A DNA stretch of 64,000 nt from Oscillospiraceae bacterium (GTDB lineage: Bacteria > Bacillota > Clostridia > Oscillospirales > Acutalibacteraceae), in assembly GCA_015066515.1 (NCBI GenBank), contig SVOH01000007.1, forward strand, positions 1 through 64,000. Reading direction: 5' to 3'. The translations under genes and the position numbers were made by a program. Position 1 is the stretch's first letter. Every line of letters begins with the position of its first letter. The notes under the pieces are model-generated. The model was given only the letters and a program-made list of their open reading frames with translations. It ran no database searches and had not been told where the DNA came from. This document shows positions 24,709 to 32,629 of this stretch, in pieces.

Positions 24709-24743
24709 AACACCATTTCTCCTTATAGTATATAATTATATAT

Positions 24744-24772
24744 ATTATAACAACTAAATATCAATTTGTCAC
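24744..24772 (-). promoter_or_regulatory. Promoter of polA and the downstream gene run
   Basis: On the minus strand GTGACA and TATAAT are separated by 17 bp, with a leader of about 30 nt. It is divergent from the dusB promoter, with the two -35 elements about 17 bp apart. Confidence 0.65.
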
Positions 24773-24788
24773 TATAAAAATTAAAAAA

Positions 24789-24817
24789 TTGACAGAATGT
24801 TCATTTTCTTGTATAAT
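24789..24817 (+). promoter_or_regulatory. Perfect consensus promoter of dusB
   Basis: TTGACA, 17 bp, TATAAT. The -10 ends nine bases before the dusB ATG, so transcription should begin only about 2-4 bases before it, predicting a leaderless or near-leaderless mRNA. Confidence 0.85.
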
Positions 24818-24826
24818 CGGTTTGCT

Positions 24827-25792
24827 ATGAAGATAAAAGATATCGAAATTAAAGGATTTGCGGCTCTCGCTCCTATGGCAGGTGTTGCCGATAGAGCAAT
24901 GAGAGAAATATGTGCTGGGTTTGGTGCAGGCTTTACTGTCGGTGAGCTTACAAGTGCGCGTGGCGTTATGCAGGGCGATAAAAAGTCGGCGAGACTGCTT
25001 GAGTGCTTTGGTGATTCGGTTTGTGCGTCACAGTTATTTGGTCGCGATCCTGAAATTATGGCTCAAGCGGCACTAAAAGCCCAAGAACTAAACCCTGATT
25101 TTATAGACATAAATATGGGTTGTCCCGCCCCAAAGGTTGCAGGTCACGGTGGTGGAAGCGCCCTTATGAAAGAGCCAGAGCTTGCCGCCAAAATAGTAGA
25201 AGAAGTAGTAAAGGCGGCACACGTGCCCATTACCGTAAAAATACGTGCAGGGTGGGATAATGATACACTAAACGCTGTAGAACTTGCTCGTGTGTGTGAA
25301 GCGGCAGGTGCCTCGGCAATAACCGTTCACGGAAGAACAAGAAAGCAGATGTACGCTCCACCTGTAAACTATGATATAATTTGTGAAGTAAAAAATGCTG
25401 TTAAAATCCCTGTGATTGCAAACGGGGATATAACCGATGCTAAAAGCGCAAAATTTATGTACGAGTACACCGGCTGTGACTATGTTATGGTAGGTCGCGG
25501 CGCGCAGGGTAATCCCTTTGTTTTTGAAGAGATAAATTCTTTTTTTGAAGGTAGAGAGTATATTCCGCCCACACTCTACCAACGCTTTGAAACTTGTTTA
25601 AAACAGATAGAACTTATGCACAAGTATAAAGAACCACGCACTGCTATTTTAGAGTCAAGAAAGCATACTGCGTGGTATTTGACAGGTCTTCGTGGTTCGG
25701 CGGCTTTGCGTCGTATGTGCGGCGAAATATCGTCACTTGACGATATAAAAAGAATATTTGAAAAAGCACTTGAACAAAACCGTGATTTATGA
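24827..25792 (+). CDS. dusB: tRNA-dihydrouridine synthase (DusB type)
   Basis: An FMN-dependent enzyme reducing uridines in tRNA D-loops. The TIM-barrel shows LAPMAGVADRAMREI, the catalytic cysteine in NMGCPAPKVAGHGGGSALM, TVKIRAGWD, TVHGRTRKQMY, PVIANGDI and VMVGRGAQGNP. The ATG at 24827 (MKIKDIEIKGFAALAPMAG) matches the family start; the ten extra residues in the ORF track would lie inside the promoter. No ribosome site precedes the ATG. 321 residues. yebC follows after 45 nt. Confidence 0.94.
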   Translation: MKIKDIEIKGFAALAPMAGVADRAMREICAGFGAGFTVGELTSARGVMQGDKKSARLLECFGDSVCASQLFGRDPEIMAQAALKAQELNPDFIDINMGCPAPKVAGHGGGSALMKEPELAAKIVEEVVKAAHVPITVKIRAGWDNDTLNAVELARVCEAAGASAITVHGRTRKQMYAPPVNYDIICEVKNAVKIPVIANGDITDAKSAKFMYEYTGCDYVMVGRGAQGNPFVFEEINSFFEGREYIPPTLYQRFETCLKQIELMHKYKEPRTAILESRKHTAWYLTGLRGSAALRRMCGEISSLDDIKRIFEKALEQNRDL

Positions 25793-25798
25793 TAAAAT
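25770..25798 (+). promoter_or_regulatory. Promoter of yebC, overlapping the end of dusB
   Basis: TTGAAC, 17 bp, TAAAAT, about 40 nt before the yebC start; moderate match. Confidence 0.5.
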
Positions 25799-25837
25799 AT
25801 CGTGGTTAAAATAAACTTTTTTAAGAAGGTAAAATTT

Positions 25838-26572
25838 ATGTCAGGACATTCTAAATGGAACAACATTAAGCGCAAAAAAGAAAAAACCGATGCTGCAAAG
25901 GCTAAAATCTTTACAAAAATCGGTCGTGAAATTGCTGTTATAGTAAAGTCCGGTGGTCCCAATCCACAAGAAAACAGCAAGCTTAAGGATGCTATCGCAA
26001 AGGCTAAGGCAAACAACGTGCCTAACGATAATATTGAGCGTATTATTAAAAAGGCTGCAGGTGAGACAGGTGGCAATGAATATGAGGATTTAATCTATGA
26101 AGGTTATGGTCCATGCGGCGTAGCTGTTGTTGTAGAAACTCTTACAGACAACCGTAATCGTACAGCGGGAGAAATGCGTCATTATTTCGATAAATGTGGC
26201 GGTAACTTGGGTCAAAGTGGTTCGGTTATGTTTATGTTTGAGCGTAAGGGCGTAATAGCAATCGAGGGCGAGGGCCTTGATGAAGACACTGTTATGGAAG
26301 CGGCTCTTGAAGCAGGAGCCGACGACTTTAGCTTTGATGGCGACGTATTTGAAATTACTACCGAGCCAAACGATTTAGGTACAGTTCGCGATGCTTTAGA
26401 AGAACAGGGTTACACCTTCCTTTCGGCAGAGGTTCAGTACATACCAAGTACTACAACCGCTATTGACGATCCCGATTTACAGGTGAAAATGGAAAAGCTT
26501 ATCGATATGCTTGAAGACAATGATGACGTTCAAGCAATTTGGCACAACTGGGAAATGCCCGACGAAGATTAA
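25838..26572 (+). CDS. yebC: YebC/PmpR/TACO1 family protein
   Basis: A conserved cytosolic protein. Members have been described as DNA-binding regulators and, for the YebC/TACO1 group, as factors easing ribosome stalling on difficult sequences; which applies here is not decided by sequence. The start MSGHSKWNNIKRKKEKTDAAKAK is diagnostic; AAGAAGGT precedes this ATG, so the 12 extra residues of the ORF track are rejected. 244 residues. A terminator follows. Confidence 0.95.
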   Translation: MSGHSKWNNIKRKKEKTDAAKAKIFTKIGREIAVIVKSGGPNPQENSKLKDAIAKAKANNVPNDNIERIIKKAAGETGGNEYEDLIYEGYGPCGVAVVVETLTDNRNRTAGEMRHYFDKCGGNLGQSGSVMFMFERKGVIAIEGEGLDEDTVMEAALEAGADDFSFDGDVFEITTEPNDLGTVRDALEEQGYTFLSAEVQYIPSTTTAIDDPDLQVKMEKLIDMLEDNDDVQAIWHNWEMPDED

Positions 26573-26589
26573 TATTATAAAATTTATGC

Positions 26590-26625
26590 AACCGCAAACT
26601 CTTTTGAGTTTGCGGTTGTTTTTTG
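26590..26625 (+). terminator. Terminator of yebC
   Basis: AACCGCAAACTC/GAGTTTGCGGTT stem with a TTTT loop and a following T-run. Confidence 0.92.
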
Positions 26626-26627
26626 TT

Positions 26628-26654
26628 CTATATTTGTCGTGTCACTCATAGATT
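26628..26654 (+). promoter_or_regulatory. Candidate sigma-E-type promoter of the spoIIIA operon
   Basis: CTATATT and CATAGATT resemble the mother-cell sigma-E -35 and -10 elements (7 of 8 at the -10), but the spacing is slightly short. The spoIIIA operon is sigma-E-dependent in Bacillus, which makes the location plausible. Confidence 0.35.
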
Positions 26655-26678
26655 GTAACAAAAGGACAGTGAGGTAAG

Positions 26679-27584
26679 ATAGAATTTGATAATGCAATTA
26701 TAAAGCTTTCGGACAAAGTTAAAAGGACACTGCAATTTATTCCGGATAATATTAAGCACAAGTGCGAGGAAATACGTATGCGTATGGGATTGCCGTTGTG
26801 TTTAACAGTAGAAGGAAAAACACTTTTTGTTTGCGAAAATAGTATAGTTTGCAATGAGTTACCTAAAAATCCGTTGCTTGTAACGAGTGATGAAATACAA
26901 AAAACATTGGCCGCACTTTGTAATAACTCGATTTATCTTTACGAAAACGAAATTAAACAAGGGTTTGTATCGTTGTCCGGCGGAAACAGAGCAGGGGTGT
27001 GCGGATTTTTTAATGCAGAGGATATGCTTGTGTCGGTTACGTCAATAAATATAAGAATAGCGCGGCAAATATTTGGCTGCGCAGATTCGTTATTGTCCTG
27101 TGCAAAAGGCGGCTTGCTGATAGTAGGCCCTCCAGGGAGTGGCAAGACCACGATTTTGCGTGATTTAATACGCTCTCTTTCCAGCGGACAAGACGGTACA
27201 TATCATCGCGTGGCAGTAATAGACAGTCGAGGGGAAATTTCGGGTGGTGGAGTTTTAAATTTAGGTGTTTGTACCGACGTATTGCATACAGCGAAGAAAT
27301 CAATCGGCATAGACATTGCGCTTAGAACTATGTTTCCTCAATTTATTGCATTTGATGAAATAGGAACTGCTGACGAGCTTGAGGGTATTAAAAACTGTTT
27401 TAATGCAGGTGTAGGTATTATTACGACAGCACATGGTGACAATTTATCTGACATAATGCATCGTGACATAACACGTAAATTTATCACAAGTGGCGCAATA
27501 CATAAAGTAGCGCTGCTGTCGTCTGAATTGGGACAACTACCACAAATTATAGCCTGCGAGGAAATAAGAGATGTTTATTGTTAA
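26679..27584 (+). CDS. spoIIIAA: Stage III sporulation protein AA (secretion-type ATPase)
   Basis: The ATPase of the SpoIIIA-SpoIIQ channel in the engulfed forespore. Walker A is IVGPPGSGKTTILRD; Walker B region FPQFIAFDEIG. The first ATG in frame is 26778, but the codons before it read LQFIPDNIKHKCEEIR, which matches the conserved N-terminal LP...EEIRxR segment of SpoIIIAA. The frame stays open back to a stop at 26670. In the open stretch no ATG, GTG or TTG exists; the ATA at 26679 follows GAGGTAAG at normal spacing and is the best start (301 residues). If the operon instead starts at 26778, the protein loses 33 residues. It overlaps spoIIIAB by 14 nt. Confidence 0.9.
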   Translation: MEFDNAIIKLSDKVKRTLQFIPDNIKHKCEEIRMRMGLPLCLTVEGKTLFVCENSIVCNELPKNPLLVTSDEIQKTLAALCNNSIYLYENEIKQGFVSLSGGNRAGVCGFFNAEDMLVSVTSINIRIARQIFGCADSLLSCAKGGLLIVGPPGSGKTTILRDLIRSLSSGQDGTYHRVAVIDSRGEISGGGVLNLGVCTDVLHTAKKSIGIDIALRTMFPQFIAFDEIGTADELEGIKNCFNAGVGIITTAHGDNLSDIMHRDITRKFITSGAIHKVALLSSELGQLPQIIACEEIRDVYC

Positions 27585-28023
27585 GCTTATAGGGATTGGT
27601 TTGATTTTTTTATCATGTGCTTTTACAGGCTTTTTAAAGAGAAATGCGTTAGCGGCGCGACTTAAAAAACTATCATTGCTTTTCGATGGCGTGAACATAC
27701 TATATGAAAATATAGAGCAGGGCGCAAATACACTTGATATTGCCATAAAAAATTCTTTGGGTAATTGTAATTTTATAAAGTGCGAAAACGGTTCTTATAT
27801 ATGCATAGATTCCGATTTAAAAAAAGATAAGTATATAATAGAAGACTTTTTTTGCGGCCTCGGTTCAGCTACTAAAAGGCTGGAATGTGACCGAATTAAT
27901 AACTTTAAAATAAAGTTAAAAGCACAAATTAAGGACGCCCAAATCGAAAGTGAGCAAAAGGGTAAAATCTACGGCACTTTAGGTATCTGTTTGGGACTTG
28001 CCATAGCTATATTACTGATTTAG
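27571..28023 (+). CDS. spoIIIAB: Stage III sporulation protein AB
   Basis: Second gene of the SpoIIIA channel operon, a small mother-cell membrane protein with weak resemblance to type II secretion GspF components. One N-terminal membrane helix (residues about 2-22) and one C-terminal helix (GTLGICLGLAIAILLI) frame a helical region containing RLKKLSLLFDGVNILYENIEQG. 150 residues, somewhat shorter than the Bacillus protein. GAGGAAATAAGAG precedes the ATG inside spoIIIAA. Confidence 0.9.
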   Translation: MFIVKLIGIGLIFLSCAFTGFLKRNALAARLKKLSLLFDGVNILYENIEQGANTLDIAIKNSLGNCNFIKCENGSYICIDSDLKKDKYIIEDFFCGLGSATKRLECDRINNFKIKLKAQIKDAQIESEQKGKIYGTLGICLGLAIAILLI

Positions 28024-28033
28024 AGGTAGAAAA

Positions 28034-28228
28034 ATGGATGTAGATTTTATATTTAAGGTAGCGGCAATCGGTATTATTGTAACGGTGCTTCATCAATTGC
28101 TTGTGCGCTCAGGTCGCGAGGAACAGGCAATGCTTGTAACACTTTCAGGATTGGTTGTGGTGCTACTTATGGTGGTTGGCGCCATAGCAGATTTGTTTGG
28201 TACAATCAAAGGATTGTTTGGATTGTGA
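28034..28228 (+). CDS. spoIIIAC: Stage III sporulation protein AC
   Basis: A 64-residue membrane protein with two hydrophobic helices (about 5-25 and 34-58), matching SpoIIIAC in length and in the segment LHQLLVRSGREEQAMLVTL. It belongs to the SpoIIIA complex in the outer forespore membrane. Its stop overlaps the GTG start of spoIIIAD. Confidence 0.92.
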   Translation: MDVDFIFKVAAIGIIVTVLHQLLVRSGREEQAMLVTLSGLVVVLLMVVGAIADLFGTIKGLFGL

Positions 28229-28620
28229 GCGGTGAATTGATACGCATTGTGGCCGTTATAATTGTGGCGGCAGTTTTTGTTACAGCGCTTCGCACAAGAT
28301 TGGGTGAATATTCTTTTGTTTTGGTGCTTGCAGTGGTTTCGATTGTGTTAGTAGTAATCTTTGGAAATTTGTTTGGCGCTATATCAAAACTTAATGATTT
28401 GTTTTACAAAAGCGGCAATGCCGCCGTGTATTTTATTACGGCGCTAAAAGCGTTGGGTATTTCTTATATTACGACCTTTGCAGCCGATATTTGTAGAGAT
28501 TTTGGGCTTTCGGCTTTGGCGCAAGCATCTGAGATTGCAGGTAGGGTTGCGATTTTTTTACTTAGCCTACCGCTTATGACTGCTGTGCTTCAAGCGGCAA
28601 TGAAGTTTGTGGGATTATGA
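28225..28620 (+). CDS. spoIIIAD: Stage III sporulation protein AD
   Basis: A 131-residue membrane protein with about four hydrophobic helices, overlapping spoIIIAC by 4 nt (GTGA) and starting with GTG. The segment KALGISYITTFAADICRDFGLSALAQASEIAGR is characteristic of SpoIIIAD. Part of the channel linking mother cell and forespore. Confidence 0.93.
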   Translation: MSGELIRIVAVIIVAAVFVTALRTRLGEYSFVLVLAVVSIVLVVIFGNLFGAISKLNDLFYKSGNAAVYFITALKALGISYITTFAADICRDFGLSALAQASEIAGRVAIFLLSLPLMTAVLQAAMKFVGL

Positions 28621-29720
28621 AAAAAATAGTTATTTTTATGCTTATGGCGTTCTTGTTATCTTTGAGCGTTAATGCTGACAGTTATGCCACACAGTACGAT
28701 AACGTAAATGCAAGCGAATTGGAAAACAGCCTTGATGAACAAACCAGGGAATTTTTTGAAAATAACGGTATTGATGCTAAGGATCCTGATTGGGTCAACC
28801 GAATAACCAGCGGCGGTGTACTTAAGCACATATGGCAGCTTTTTACGGGCGGAATCAAAACACCTATAAAAACGGGTGTTTTGATTGCCGGTATAATATT
28901 TTTGACAGCATCACTTACGGCGTTTGGTTCATCTCCGCGTTTTGAAACAGCTATATATGCGGCGGTTCTTGCTATAAGTGCTTTGATTGCTACAGATATT
29001 TGGAAAAGCGTAGAAATTGCAATTAATGCGGTAAAAAGCTGCTGCACATTTATGATTTCCTTTGTACCGGTCTTTGCCAGCATATTGGCGCTTTCGGGAA
29101 AAACAGTAACCGCCCCCGCAATGAGTACATTGCTTTTGGGTGCTACCGAAGCAGTATCCTTTGTAGCAACCTTTGCTGTATTGCCGCTTATGGGTGGTTA
29201 TCTTGCCCTTAGCATTGGTGCGGGGGTGTCGCCACTTTTAAACAGCAACGGTATAGTTGACGGTGTTAAAAAATTTTCAATGTGGATAATGTCGCTATTA
29301 GGCACATTGTTTATAGGTGTTTTAAGTATTCAGACAGCCGTAAATTCAGCGGCCGACAGCGTTACGCTCCGTACAGCAAAATTTATACTGGGCACATCGG
29401 TTCCTGTGGCAGGTGGCGTTCTTGGAGAGGCGGTGTCTACCATATCAACCTCGATAGGACTTTTGCGTTCGTCAATTGGCGTTTACGGTGTGGTGGCTTT
29501 AGCAATTACACTGCTTCCCATCGTTGTTGAACTGATTTTGTGGCGGTGTATGTTAATGATTAATATATCGTTGGGCGAGCTGTTTTCATTACCTAAAATA
29601 ACAGGTATTTTGCGGGCGGTTGATTCAATGTTATCGGTGCTTATGGGTATAGTTTTATTGGTTGGAGGAATGTTTATAATATCGCTTGCGGTGGTAGTAA
29701 TGGCAGGTAGGTCGCAATGA
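28617..29720 (+). CDS. spoIIIAE: Stage III sporulation protein AE
   Basis: The largest membrane component of the SpoIIIA complex. A signal-like N-terminus (MKKIVIFMLMAFLLSLSVNA) is followed by a short extracytoplasmic stretch and six to eight membrane segments, including SFVPVFASILALSGKTVTAPA and LGTSVPVAGGVLGEAVSTI. 367 residues. ATGA overlaps with both neighbours indicate strict translational coupling along the operon. Confidence 0.94.
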   Translation: MKKIVIFMLMAFLLSLSVNADSYATQYDNVNASELENSLDEQTREFFENNGIDAKDPDWVNRITSGGVLKHIWQLFTGGIKTPIKTGVLIAGIIFLTASLTAFGSSPRFETAIYAAVLAISALIATDIWKSVEIAINAVKSCCTFMISFVPVFASILALSGKTVTAPAMSTLLLGATEAVSFVATFAVLPLMGGYLALSIGAGVSPLLNSNGIVDGVKKFSMWIMSLLGTLFIGVLSIQTAVNSAADSVTLRTAKFILGTSVPVAGGVLGEAVSTISTSIGLLRSSIGVYGVVALAITLLPIVVELILWRCMLMINISLGELFSLPKITGILRAVDSMLSVLMGIVLLVGGMFIISLAVVVMAGRSQ

Positions 29721-30142
29721 ACGGTATAAATTCTTTTATCATCGGTTTTAGCAGTAGTTGTATATTGCTTGGTTTTTTATATATGCTGTGTCCGTCAGGC
29801 AATATGAGCGCCAGTGTAAAATACATATTTTGTTTGTGCTTTGTTTGCTGTATTGTGGGCTCGGCTCTAAGTATTAAACAGCCTGATTTTTCAATGATAG
29901 AAAAAGCCCAAAATGCCGAAATAATTACTGAACAAAACGCCTCTGTTACAGCGCAAATGATATTTAGCGAGGCGCTTACGCAAAAAAATATAAATTTTAG
30001 AAAAATCACAGTTGATACTAATAAATTGGCTGATGGCAGCATAGTAATAAGTAGAATAACCGTTTACACAAGTGAACCGCCGCAGAAGGTGCTTGAGGTA
30101 ATAAAATCAGACAGCTATGAGGTAATAGTGATAAATGAATGA
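29717..30142 (+). CDS. spoIIIAF: Stage III sporulation protein AF
   Basis: Two N-terminal membrane helices (about residues 5-24 and 36-52) followed by a soluble domain ending in ITVYTSEPPQKVLEVI. This is the SpoIIIAF arrangement, and position between AE and AG supports the assignment even though sequence conservation in this family is low. 141 residues, shorter than the Bacillus protein. Confidence 0.88.
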   Translation: MNGINSFIIGFSSSCILLGFLYMLCPSGNMSASVKYIFCLCFVCCIVGSALSIKQPDFSMIEKAQNAEIITEQNASVTAQMIFSEALTQKNINFRKITVDTNKLADGSIVISRITVYTSEPPQKVLEVIKSDSYEVIVINE

Positions 30143-30671
30143 AAAAATAAAAAAGATAACTCAAAATCCTAAGTTATTAGTTGTTATTGGCTTGTGTGGA
30201 ATTGCGCTTATTTTTATATCATCGCTTTTTGGTGGTGAAGGCAAAAGTGAAAAATCTGATATAAAAGAACAAACCTATACCGCAGAGGAATATAGGGTAA
30301 CACTTGAAAAAGATATTAAAAATATAGTTACGGGTATTACAGGGGATAAAAGGGCAACGGTGGTTGTAACGCTTGAAAGCGGAATACGCTACAGCTATGC
30401 AAGTGCTGACGAAACCGACACAACAAGCGCTACGGGCAGCACTACCGACCAAAGCAGCGAAAGCAAAAAGCAGTCATATATTACTGTCAAAACCGCCGAC
30501 GGTGGTGAACAAGCACTTATTGTTACCGAAATTATGCCCGAGGTACGTGGTGTGGCAATTATTTGCGATGGTGGGAACAATGAAATCATCGCCGAAAAAA
30601 TTAAAAATGCCGTTACAGCGGCTTTAAATATTACATCAAAACGAGTATATATTTCAGGAGGAACTGGATAA
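30135..30671 (+). CDS. spoIIIAG: Stage III sporulation protein AG
   Basis: A single-pass protein (helix at about 15-33) with an EscJ/PrgK-like ring-building domain; in Bacillus it forms a large oligomeric ring in the channel. A low-complexity Thr/Ser insertion (about residues 95-115, DTTSATGSTTDQSSE) is in the position of the beta-triangle insertion. The C-terminal EVRGVAIICDGGNNEIIAEKI is characteristic. 178 residues. Confidence 0.92.
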   Translation: MNEKIKKITQNPKLLVVIGLCGIALIFISSLFGGEGKSEKSDIKEQTYTAEEYRVTLEKDIKNIVTGITGDKRATVVVTLESGIRYSYASADETDTTSATGSTTDQSSESKKQSYITVKTADGGEQALIVTEIMPEVRGVAIICDGGNNEIIAEKIKNAVTAALNITSKRVYISGGTG

Positions 30672-31210
30672 TGAAAAAAGGTAAGGTATTTGGCAAGCAT
30701 CATGTGGTATTGGCGCTTATGGTTTTGGCTTTGGGTGCAGCAGTATGGCTTAATATGAAGTTTTCTTCTAGCGAAAAATACTTAGGCGAAGCAACACTTG
30801 TTACCGACAGTGAAATTTCAAGCGGTGAAGCGGTTCAAACAGGCGCCAAGGTAGAGCAGGATACAGATTATTTTGAAACGGCTAAAAAAGATCGACAAAA
30901 AGCACTTGATGCGGCACAGGAAACGGTAGAAGAAACGCTAAAATCGGCAAACGCTACCGATTCCGAGCGGGAAGTGGCACTCAAAACGACGGGCGAAATT
31001 GCTGCAAGAATAGAAAAGGCCGCAAATATAGAAACCCTACTTAAAGCTAAGGGCTTTGAAAAAGCGGTTGTTGTAATAGGTGAAAATGATGTCAGCGTTG
31101 TTGTAAAAAGCGAGGGCATAACTACTGCGCAAACTTTACAAATACAGGACATAGTTACAGCTCAGACCAAAGTACCACTCAGTAATATAAAAATTGTAAC
31201 AATAAAATAA
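30671..31210 (+). CDS. spoIIIAH: Stage III sporulation protein AH
   Basis: The outer-forespore-membrane protein whose extracytoplasmic domain binds SpoIIQ in Bacillus, locking mother cell to forespore. One N-terminal helix (about 11-28), a helical linker (DRQKALDAAQETVEETLKSA) and the C-terminal ring domain (KGFEKAVVVIGENDVSVVVKSEGIT). 179 residues, last gene of the operon. A likely promoter for the next gene follows within 5 nt. Confidence 0.93.
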   Translation: MKKGKVFGKHHVVLALMVLALGAAVWLNMKFSSSEKYLGEATLVTDSEISSGEAVQTGAKVEQDTDYFETAKKDRQKALDAAQETVEETLKSANATDSEREVALKTTGEIAARIEKAANIETLLKAKGFEKAVVVIGENDVSVVVKSEGITTAQTLQIQDIVTAQTKVPLSNIKIVTIK

Positions 31211-31214
31211 ATTC

Positions 31215-31243
31215 TTGCGTTAACGCGTGAATTGTGATACAAT
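31215..31243 (+). promoter_or_regulatory. Promoter of the Asp23 gene
   Basis: TTGCGT, 17 bp, TACAAT, separating the vegetative Asp23 gene from the sporulation operon. Confidence 0.5.
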
Positions 31244-31305
31244 GTTTTTGTAATAATATTACAAGAGTACAATTTAAAAGATTTTTATATACGGAGGAAT
31301 GACAA

Positions 31306-31647
31306 ATGGGTAACAACACACAACTTTCCGTAAGCACCGAAGTGCTTGAAAAAATGGCCGAGCTTGCTGCATTGGAAATTACTGGTGTAAAGGGCATTTC
31401 TAAAAAGGCAATTGACATTAAGGGCGCTATTAAGTCTAAGAGCGTTGTTAAGGGCGTAAAGGTTGAAAGCGTTAACGGCGCAATAGCTATTAATATTTAT
31501 ATCTGCGTTGATGCAAACGCCAAAATACGCGAGGTTGCTGAGGCTGTTCAAAACAATGTTAAGGATAAAATCCAGACAATGACCGGCAGTGCTGTGACAC
31601 GAGTTAACGTTAATGTTGAAGATGTTGACTTTGAAGAGGCAGAATAA
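31306..31647 (+). CDS. Asp23/Gls24 family protein
   Basis: A small cytoplasmic, often membrane-associated protein of the alkaline-shock family. In Bacillus the relative YqhY lies in the same neighbourhood after spoIIIAH and accBC and is linked to control of acetyl-CoA carboxylase. Family features: STEVLEKMAELAALEITGVKGIS and AINIYICVDANAKIREVAEAVQNNVKDKIQTMTG. 113 residues; acidic tail VEDVDFEEAE. An own promoter and a shared terminator suggest a single-gene transcript. accBC are not present here. Confidence 0.9.
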   Translation: MGNNTQLSVSTEVLEKMAELAALEITGVKGISKKAIDIKGAIKSKSVVKGVKVESVNGAIAINIYICVDANAKIREVAEAVQNNVKDKIQTMTGSAVTRVNVNVEDVDFEEAE

Positions 31648-31663
31648 TAAGTTTTTGCAAATT

Positions 31664-31698
31664 AAAAAGGGCGAGGAATTCCTCGCCCTTTATTTTTT
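31664..31698. terminator. Bidirectional terminator between asp23 and the mutarotase-like gene
   Basis: AAAGGGCGAGG/CCTCGCCCTTT is a near-continuous palindrome (AATT centre), with A- and T-rich flanks for both convergent transcripts. Confidence 0.88.
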
Positions 31699-32629
31699 AC
31701 TGCATTTTGCTTAACATATCGTCAATCGACTTGTCGTTATTGAACTCTACATCGCATGGTTTTTTGTGCATAGACCAACATTCTGTAAGTGACACGGTTT
31801 CATTTGGTGCAACCAATTTTAACGGACTAAGGGATTCCACCTCGATAAAGCCGTTGTTGGTAAAGGTTTCAAAGCTACAGTTATTATCCGGATATTTTTC
31901 GTAAGGGTGAATGGTTTCGTAGCTTTTACAAAAAACATCATTGCCAAGACAATAATACACTTTGGCGTCGTTAAGGTTAAATCCAAGTTTAAATGACTGC
32001 TCTATATTTATATCTTGACGAAGAGTTACATATTTTTTGCCAAAGTGAACACGGCTGTCGGCAAGATTTGTATACGGCCATACCGATATATTACGGTTTG
32101 CAAGAAGACCGGTATCGTTTGTGTTCATAGGTATAATCAGTGTGCCGTGCTGTGCCGATACAGTAAGCCCCCATATAGAAAATTCCTGTGGTGCATCGGC
32201 AATATTTGTAACACGCATAGTTACCTGCATATCAGCGCTATTAGGATTCATTTTTACTTCAAGTTGTTTTTGCATACCGTTTTCAACTTCGGCGTTTGGT
32301 GTAAAAATTGCGCCGTTTTCGATAACTTCGTATTTTACGGGGTCAAGGTCGGGGTAGTAGCTGTGGGGATAGCTTTCGGGGGAAGTCCATATGCGGTGGC
32401 CACCTAGAATTTCCCATTTCTTGCCACATCCAAAAAAGTCTTGAAATTCTTTATCATCTTTTGGTGCCATAACATTACGATTGTCGCACATAATGTTTTG
32501 TCCGTCAATAAAGCCAAAGCGAATAATACGTGGGCCTACGTCGATAGTAACGTATGCTTCGATAATTTCGTTTGACAGGCTTAACACTTTACCATAGTTT
32601 TTGTAGTCCTTGATTTCAGTCTTAATCAT
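31697..32629 (-). CDS. Galactose-mutarotase-like beta-sandwich protein (DUF4380-like)
   Basis: Not recognised as a characterised enzyme. Residues 30-60 (VTIDVGPRIIRFGFIDGQN) and GGHRIWTSPESYPHSYYPDL (about 96-115) are features of the DUF4380/aldose-1-epimerase-like fold that binds sugars or sugar-like ligands. No signal peptide, so it should be cytosolic. 310 residues. Its start overlaps the tmcAL stop by 4 nt, giving a two-gene operon. A galactokinase gene lies 2.5 kb away on the other strand, which makes a sugar-related role plausible but unproven. Confidence 0.65.
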   Translation of the reverse strand: MIKTEIKDYKNYGKVLSLSNEIIEAYVTIDVGPRIIRFGFIDGQNIMCDNRNVMAPKDDKEFQDFFGCGKKWEILGGHRIWTSPESYPHSYYPDLDPVKYEVIENGAIFTPNAEVENGMQKQLEVKMNPNSADMQVTMRVTNIADAPQEFSIWGLTVSAQHGTLIIPMNTNDTGLLANRNISVWPYTNLADSRVHFGKKYVTLRQDINIEQSFKLGFNLNDAKVYYCLGNDVFCKSYETIHPYEKYPDNNCSFETFTNNGFIEVESLSPLKLVAPNETVSLTECWSMHKKPCDVEFNNDKSIDDMLSKMQ

